From: an uncultured Anaeroplasmataceae bacterium
GTDB taxonomy: Bacteria; Bacillota_I; Bacilli_A; Acholeplasmatales; Anaeroplasmataceae
Reading direction: 5' to 3'
Assembly (NCBI GenBank): GCA_934229535.1
Contig: CAKQDS010000032.1
Location: 1 to 18,684, forward strand
Length of the DNA stretch: 18,684 nt
A model generated the notes under the pieces. It made no database searches and had not been told where the DNA came from. It was given only the letters and a program-made list of their open reading frames with translations. Shown in pieces: positions 14,568 through 18,684 of the stretch (position 1 is the first letter of the stretch; each line of letters starts with the position of its first letter). The translations under genes and the position numbers were made by a program.

Positions 14568-16769
14568 ATGAAAAAGAAGTTATTAATTTTTAGCTTGTTT
14601 GCTTTGCTGTTGCTTCAAAGCTGTGGTGTGGAAAATATTAATAGTAATATAGTAGGTAGTAGCACAACAAGCAATAGTACAACAAGTAGCAGCACAACAG
14701 GTACAAGTGAAATCCATATTCATAAAAATGTACTCGACTCACATCATAATGCTACATGTATTGAAAGGGGATATGATATTTATAGATGCAGTGAATGTGG
14801 AGCAATTGAAAAAAGATATGTTGGATCTTTTGGAAAGCATTCATTAGTTCATTATGATGCAGTACCAGCCAGCTTTGAAGCTGATGGTAGTTATGAATAT
14901 TATAAATGTGAGATTTGTAATCAAATATTTTGGGATAGTGAAGGAGAGCAACCTGCATCATCTTTGGAAATAATAATTTTAAAAAAGAAGCAATTCGAAA
15001 CAGTTGGTGATACTACATATGAATACGATCTTAATGGTAATATTATAAAAGAGTGGTATCCAGCTGGTGGTAAGGAAGACTTAGATATAGTTAAAGTTTT
15101 GATGGAATATAAATATGATAATCAAAATCAAAAGATTAAAGAAACTTGGAATTATTTAGGAGAAAAAGAAGAAGTTCTATTGAAAAATGTTCGAAGCTTT
15201 GAATATGATTCTAATAATGAAATTAAAAAAGTAACAACTGAAGAATATAACAAAGATGGAATTTTAGTTTCGAAAGAAATAAATGATGTTGAAATTTATT
15301 CTTTGAAACTAAAATATGAAAATGGTTTTTATCTTGGAAAAGAAGAATATATTGCAAATTATAGTGATGATAATATATTAATTAGCTCATCAAGAATTTC
15401 TTATGATGCTAATGACGTAAAAACTTATGAATGTTTGACAGAATTAAAAGAAAATAGTAAGCATATTAATTATTATTTAGAAGAGGTTAATAATTACGAA
15501 TTACAACAGGGCTACAAAATTGTTAGATATCATGATGAGGAAATTGAAATAGCTAGCTATTATACAGATCAGGATGGTACTAGACGAAGTGAAAGTATTT
15601 TAAATGACGATTTCAAGAAGGTTGAAACTAAAACTGATTATTATTCGGCTGATAATACATTAATTAATTCAAGAACTGAATATTATAATGATTCTAATCA
15701 AAAATATCAAGAAGTTAACGTGACTTATCTAAATGGAGTTGTTGATGTAAAGGGAGTAACTGAATATACCTACAATGATAATGGCCTAGAGATTAAGAAG
15801 GAAACTGCTTATTATGATTCAGCTAATCAATATACAGGAAAAGGTATTTATGAAACTAAATATAATGATAAAAATGAGGTTAATTATACATCATCTTTTA
15901 AATATGATAAGGATGATAATCTTACATATAAGGAAATTAATTCTATAATATATTATTCTAAGGAAATTTTTAATTCATCAATTATCGAAGATATTTATGA
16001 TGAAGAGAAAAATACTTTAACTAGAAATACTTATAATTTAGATAAGGTTTTATTAAATACTTATATTAGAAGTAAAAATGGTGATGAAACAACTGAAACC
16101 ACAACTACTTATAATACAGATGGAACGTTAGAAAGTACTGAAATTAATAAGTATGTGAAGGAAGAGAAAACTAGAAGAGAATATTATGTATATAAAGATT
16201 CTAAACTATATTATTCTATGATTTACATTTATGAAAATGGTGATGTAATGACTTGGGAGCGTGAAAGCCATCGGGATGATGGTGATATTGAAAAATCTAC
16301 AATTAATTATACATATGAAAATGGACGTGTTGTCAAGGAAACAAATGTAAGATATTTAAATAACGAATTCTTTATAACTGAAGTATATAATTATTCATAT
16401 GAAGGTGAAAATAGAATAACCTCAACTCACTATGGGTATGATTTAAAAAATAATATTTGTTATGAGGAAATTGATGGTATTATTTATAAACAAAGATACA
16501 TTAATGGTAGCACTCAAACGTATAATTCTTATGAATATAGATCATATAAATATGAAAAGGGTAATATTTCCGAAGAAACGATATTAACATATACAAAAGC
16601 TTGTGAATTTACTGGTGAGAAAAAGGTTTGTGTTTATACATATGATGATAATGGTATTAAAACAAAAGCGGTTATTACTCATTATGAAAATGATGTTGCA
16701 AAATATATAGAAACAATTACTTATGATACTGAAGGTAATATAACTGATAGATCAACAGAGTGGCTATAA
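14568..16769 (+). CDS. Large lipoprotein with Cys-pair motifs and Tyr-rich RHS/MORN-like repeats (733 aa)
   Basis: A lipoprotein signal peptide ends at the lipobox LLQSC (Cys19). A Ser/Thr linker (30-47) encoded by short direct repeats follows. Residues 60-125 contain two Cys pairs, CSEC (Cys74, Cys77; Cys64 nearby) and CEIC (Cys114, Cys117), like the small zinc-ribbon-like modules of Firmicute surface proteins. From about 135 to the end, degenerate units of 20-30 residues with Tyr-x-Tyr-x-(Asp/Asn)-x-(Asn/Asp)-Gly cores (YEYDLNGNI, YTYNDNGLE, ITYDTEGNI) resemble YD/RHS or variant MORN repeats. A longer period of about 200 residues is marked by KEINDVEIYS, KEINSIIYYS and EEIDGIIYKQ. It should form an extended surface-exposed beta structure; role in adhesion or binding is inference. 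A GAGG SD precedes the ATG in the end of the preceding frame. Intact. Confidence 0.85.
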   Translation: MKKKLLIFSLFALLLLQSCGVENINSNIVGSSTTSNSTTSSSTTGTSEIHIHKNVLDSHHNATCIERGYDIYRCSECGAIEKRYVGSFGKHSLVHYDAVPASFEADGSYEYYKCEICNQIFWDSEGEQPASSLEIIILKKKQFETVGDTTYEYDLNGNIIKEWYPAGGKEDLDIVKVLMEYKYDNQNQKIKETWNYLGEKEEVLLKNVRSFEYDSNNEIKKVTTEEYNKDGILVSKEINDVEIYSLKLKYENGFYLGKEEYIANYSDDNILISSSRISYDANDVKTYECLTELKENSKHINYYLEEVNNYELQQGYKIVRYHDEEIEIASYYTDQDGTRRSESILNDDFKKVETKTDYYSADNTLINSRTEYYNDSNQKYQEVNVTYLNGVVDVKGVTEYTYNDNGLEIKKETAYYDSANQYTGKGIYETKYNDKNEVNYTSSFKYDKDDNLTYKEINSIIYYSKEIFNSSIIEDIYDEEKNTLTRNTYNLDKVLLNTYIRSKNGDETTETTTTYNTDGTLESTEINKYVKEEKTRREYYVYKDSKLYYSMIYIYENGDVMTWERESHRDDGDIEKSTINYTYENGRVVKETNVRYLNNEFFITEVYNYSYEGENRITSTHYGYDLKNNICYEEIDGIIYKQRYINGSTQTYNSYEYRSYKYEKGNISEETILTYTKACEFTGEKKVCVYTYDDNGIKTKAVITHYENDVAKYIETITYDTEGNITDRSTEWL
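14655..14705 (+). repeat. Short direct repeats coding for a Ser/Thr linker
   Basis: AGCACAACAAGC-like units (AGC/AGT plus ACAACA) recur four times and encode SSTTSNSTTSSSTTG just after the lipid-anchored N-terminus. Such repeats can change in number by slippage, which would alter linker length without a frameshift where the unit is a multiple of three. Confidence 0.55.
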
Positions 16770-16810
16770 ATTGTATGATTTGCTATGATAATCTAAAATT
16801 GTAAATATAA

Positions 16811-16876
16811 TAAAAATAGGAGTAAGCAAATTTGACTAAATCTAAGTCAAAGGATTAAAGCTTACTCTTATTTTTG
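16811..16876 (+). terminator. Terminator after the large lipoprotein
   Basis: GAGTAAGC (16820-16827) pairs with GCTTACTC (16860-16867), extended by AAAAATA and TATTTTT flanks, with an inner hairpin TTTGACT/AAGTCAAA (16831-16851). The T-rich right flank serves as the U tract. The symmetrical A and T flanks allow function on both strands. Confidence 0.75.
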
Positions 16877-16889
16877 TATATAAAAAAAG

Positions 16890-16906
16890 TTAACAGTTTT
16901 TGTTAA
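16890..16906 (+). promoter_or_regulatory. Small palindrome upstream of the AAA_14 promoter
   Basis: TTAACA (16890-16895) and TGTTAA (16901-16906) form a 6-bp inverted repeat with a five-base centre, 26 bases before the -35. It could be an operator; being short and AT-rich it may also be chance. It is not part of the region duplicated downstream. Confidence 0.3.
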
Positions 16907-16931
16907 TATAAACTATTTCAAAGGTATATTA

Positions 16932-16959
16932 TTGACTATTTATAATATTGTGATAAACT
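16932..16959 (+). promoter_or_regulatory. Promoter of the AAA_14 gene
   Basis: TTGACT (16932-16937), a 16-base spacer and TAAACT (16954-16959) preceded by TGA. The extended -10 block ATTGTGATAAACTATAG is preserved unchanged in the downstream remnant (18419-18435), where the -35 is TTGATT. Confidence 0.5.
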
Positions 16960-17055
16960 ATAGTTGATAAAAATAAAGTGCGCTTTAGAAAACTCGGTGA
17001 TAAAATGAAATATATAACTAGACAAATGGAAAGTACAATACTAAAATTAACAAAA
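16945..17055 (+). repeat. Direct repeat, copy 1 (promoter and 5' end of the AAA_14 gene)
   Basis: This 111-base block matches 18418-18528 with eight differences in my hand alignment. Weaker similarity extends upstream to about 16916 (18388 in copy 2) and, with gaps, for about 20 bases downstream. It contains the extended -10, the leader and codons 1-17 of the intact gene. Confidence 0.8.
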
Positions 17056-18231
17056 CAATTTCCCGTAATTATGGTTTGTGGACAAAGGCAAACAGGGAAA
17101 TCTACTATGCTTAGACATATTGCTGAAAAAGATAGAGGATATGTTACCTTTGATGATGCTAAAGTTCGAACTTTGGCTAAAAATGATCCGGAATTATTTT
17201 TTGAAACATATGGAACAAAGTTAATTATAGATGAATTTCAAAGAGTACCGGAAATACTTGTGGAAATTAAAAAAATTGTTGATGAAAAAACGTATATTAT
17301 GGATGATTCTAATGGAATGTTTTGGTTATCTGGTTCACAAAAGTTTCTCATGATGAAAAACATCTCGGAAACTTTAGCAGGTAGAGTTGCTGTGTTAAAT
17401 TTATTGCCTCTTTCTTTTAATGAAATACATGGAAAATTAAATGATTGTTTTCATCCATATATTGAAGAACTTAAAAATAAAAAATGCAATAGTTTGACCC
17501 AAAAAGAAGTATACACAAACATATTTAATGGTGGTATGCCCAAAATCATTTCAACTGAAGATATTGATAGGGATATATATTATTCAAACTATATGAACAC
17601 ATATATAGAAAGAGACGTTTCGTCGTTAGAACAAGTCGGTAAACTTGAAGAATTTAGAAACTTTGTTACATTTATGGCCGCCAATACTGCACAAGAATTG
17701 AAATATGATAATATTGCTAAGATTGTTGGAGTTTCGGCTCCTACAATTAAGCAATGGGTTAGTATTTTAGAGCGTTCAGGAATAATTTATATTCTAAGAC
17801 CATATAGCAATGTTGTTAGTAAAAGACTAGTGAAAATTCCTAAATGCTACTTTCTTGATACAGGATTAGCATCATATTTGACTTCCTGGCCAACGCCTGA
17901 AACGCTAATGAATGGGGCACAGGCTGGCGCAATTTTTGAAACATACGTAGTTTCAGAAATATTGAAAAGTTATTATAACCATGGTAAAGAGCCTAATTTA
18001 TATTATTATCGTGATATTGATCAAAAAGAAATTGATTTGTTAATGATTGAAGGAGATAAGATTTATCCTATTGAAATAAAGAAAAATAAAGCCCCTTCAA
18101 ATCCGGATAAAAATTTTGATGTTTTAAACAAATTCAAATTAGAAATTATGCCTGGAATTATTTTATGTATGTCAAACGAATTAATTCCATATAATAGAAA
18201 TTGTTGGTTATGTCCAATTACTTTAATATAA
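17005..18231 (+). CDS. AAA_14/DUF4143 family ATPase
   Basis: This 408-residue protein has the two-domain layout of the AAA_14-DUF4143 family, common in accessory regions but of uncertain role (often near toxin-antitoxin and defence genes). The N-terminal ATPase has Walker A GQRQTGKST (26-34), Walker B LIIDEFQ (73-79) and the sensor LSGSQKF (109-114). A winged-helix-like part (about 225-275) is followed by the C-terminal DUF4143 domain with a PD-(D/E)xK-like pattern: Glu312, Asp344 in EIDLL, then Glu357 and Lys359 in PIEIKK. These suggest nuclease-fold ancestry; activity is not proven. The start is ATG 17005, giving the family's usual MKYI-R-x-E opening; a GTG at 16978 would add nine residues. 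The SD is weak. Its promoter and first 17 codons recur as a decayed copy downstream. Intact and single-gene. Confidence 0.85.
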   Translation: MKYITRQMESTILKLTKQFPVIMVCGQRQTGKSTMLRHIAEKDRGYVTFDDAKVRTLAKNDPELFFETYGTKLIIDEFQRVPEILVEIKKIVDEKTYIMDDSNGMFWLSGSQKFLMMKNISETLAGRVAVLNLLPLSFNEIHGKLNDCFHPYIEELKNKKCNSLTQKEVYTNIFNGGMPKIISTEDIDRDIYYSNYMNTYIERDVSSLEQVGKLEEFRNFVTFMAANTAQELKYDNIAKIVGVSAPTIKQWVSILERSGIIYILRPYSNVVSKRLVKIPKCYFLDTGLASYLTSWPTPETLMNGAQAGAIFETYVVSEILKSYYNHGKEPNLYYYRDIDQKEIDLLMIEGDKIYPIEIKKNKAPSNPDKNFDVLNKFKLEIMPGIILCMSNELIPYNRNCWLCPITLI

Positions 18232-18417
18232 TAAATACTTTGTTGAATAAAAAGAAAAGATGAATATTTTGGGCTCAATTATAAAAAAATGGCAATCATA
18301 TTGAATCTAGATTATATTATTTTCATTAGCGTGTTTGTCTTTATTGTATAGAAAGGGATTGTTATTTTATGCCGAAAATATAAAATGTTTCAAATGCATA
18401 TTATTGATTATTTTTAA

Positions 18418-18545
18418 ATATTGTGATAAACTATAGGCGATAAAAATAAAGTGCACTTTAGAAAACTCGATGATAAAATGAAATATATATCTAGATAAAT
18501 GGAAATTACAATACTAAATTTAACAAAAAGACTATTATAGTTTGT
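18418..18545 (+). pseudogene. Decayed second copy of the AAA_14 gene 5' end
   Basis: The repeat partner of 16945-17055. ATG 18478 matches the ATG at 17005, but codon 7 (Gln in the intact gene) is TAA at 18496-18498, and similarity ends near 18545, before Walker A. The promoter block and the leader are better kept than a random segment would be. It is a remnant of a duplicated gene, later deleted, or of recombination between two family members. Confidence 0.75.
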
Positions 18546-18567
18546 TGAAAAAGTCTGAATCTATGTC

Positions 18568-18650
18568 AAGTATAGAAATATGACATGGTATTTAGCAGTT
18601 AACTAATTATATGTAATTTTATTAAAAATGTATAGTTATTTTCTATACTT
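18568..18650. repeat. 11-bp perfect inverted repeat around a 61-base centre
   Basis: AAGTATAGAAA (18568-18578) and TTTCTATACTT (18640-18650) are exact reverse complements. A smaller palindrome ATGTCA/TGACAT (18563-18568 and 18581-18586) overlaps the left arm. It lies next to the truncated duplicate, so it might be linked to the rearrangement, but no transposase or target duplication is seen. Confidence 0.4.
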
Positions 18651-18672
18651 TTTATTTATATTGTGATATAAT
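18644..18672 (+). promoter_or_regulatory. Candidate promoter of a gene beyond the right edge
   Basis: An exact TATAAT (18667-18672) preceded by TGA, with TATACT 17 bases upstream (18644-18649). The block ATTGTGATA matches the extended -10 region of the two AAA_14 copies. The window ends in AGAAAG, which could be the beginning of an SD. Confidence 0.45.
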
Positions 18673-18684
18673 ATATATAGAAAG

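Larger units (their letters stand above)
18232..18684. other. Gene-free right end holding duplication remnant and inverted repeat
   Basis: About 450 bases without an intact gene. Besides the features listed separately there is an SD-like AGAAAGGGA (18350-18358) followed by a tiny frame ATG 18370 (MPKI, then TAA at 18382-18384), likely the 5' tip of another lost gene. No terminator is visible after the AAA_14 gene. Confidence 0.5.

Noticed and set aside
1..18684. CRISPR arrays, tRNA or rRNA genes, integrase and attachment sites.
   Set aside because: I saw no regularly spaced repeats, no tRNA-like cloverleaf with a GTTCRA-type arm, no rRNA-like stretch and no recombinase motif. Covariance-model searches would be needed to exclude small ncRNAs.

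Overview
The window is very AT-rich DNA with dense, mostly plus-strand genes, Shine-Dalgarno (SD) sites of the AGGAGG type, sigma-A-like promoters (often with an extended -10 of the form TGnTATAAT) and frequent TTG and GTG starts. UGA acts as a stop. Lipoproteins with a Cys lipobox, an InlB-type repeat, a cytoplasmic GH43 enzyme and a single RlmCD-type methyltransferase point to a low-GC Firmicute of the Bacilli/Erysipelotrichia kind, or a gut Mollicutes relative that keeps the standard code. I cannot name the species.

Layout. (1) 1-1862: a divergent gene start at the left edge, then an ATPase gene under a promoter whose -35 lies inside a perfect palindrome, followed by a TOPRIM-like partner broken by two single-base indels; a terminator closes the unit. 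(2) 1880-5185: a housekeeping operon of a small membrane protein, a GH43 glycosidase and the 23S rRNA uracil methyltransferase RlmCD. (3) 5206-8428: a tight three-gene unit of a small CGH-motif protein and two long helix-turn-helix proteins whose tails look paralogous. It is the least explained and most interesting intact cassette here. (4) 8432-9559: a graveyard holding a nonsense-mutated, truncated MATE transporter, an ATPase_2-type pseudogene with three stops and a frameshift, and an unidentified remnant. (5) 9528-11495: an apparently intact RloA/RloB (AbiL-like) ATPase plus TOPRIM pair, a likely anti-phage abortive-infection system. (6) 11857-16769: a membrane-anchored HTH regulator and two lipoproteins; the first lipoprotein carries an in-frame stop after codon 334 and the second is a 733-residue Tyr-rich repeat protein. 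(7) 16811-18684: an AAA_14/DUF4143 ATPase and, 1.47 kb downstream, a decayed second copy of its promoter and first codons.

The genes read as a stable operon (2) flanked by an accessory, defence-like region. Two ATPase/TOPRIM pairs of separate lineages occur within about 10 kb, one broken and one intact, and several ATPase or surface genes are decaying through point stops, homopolymer indels and duplication remnants. All calls come from reading the sequence by eye; no database search was run.
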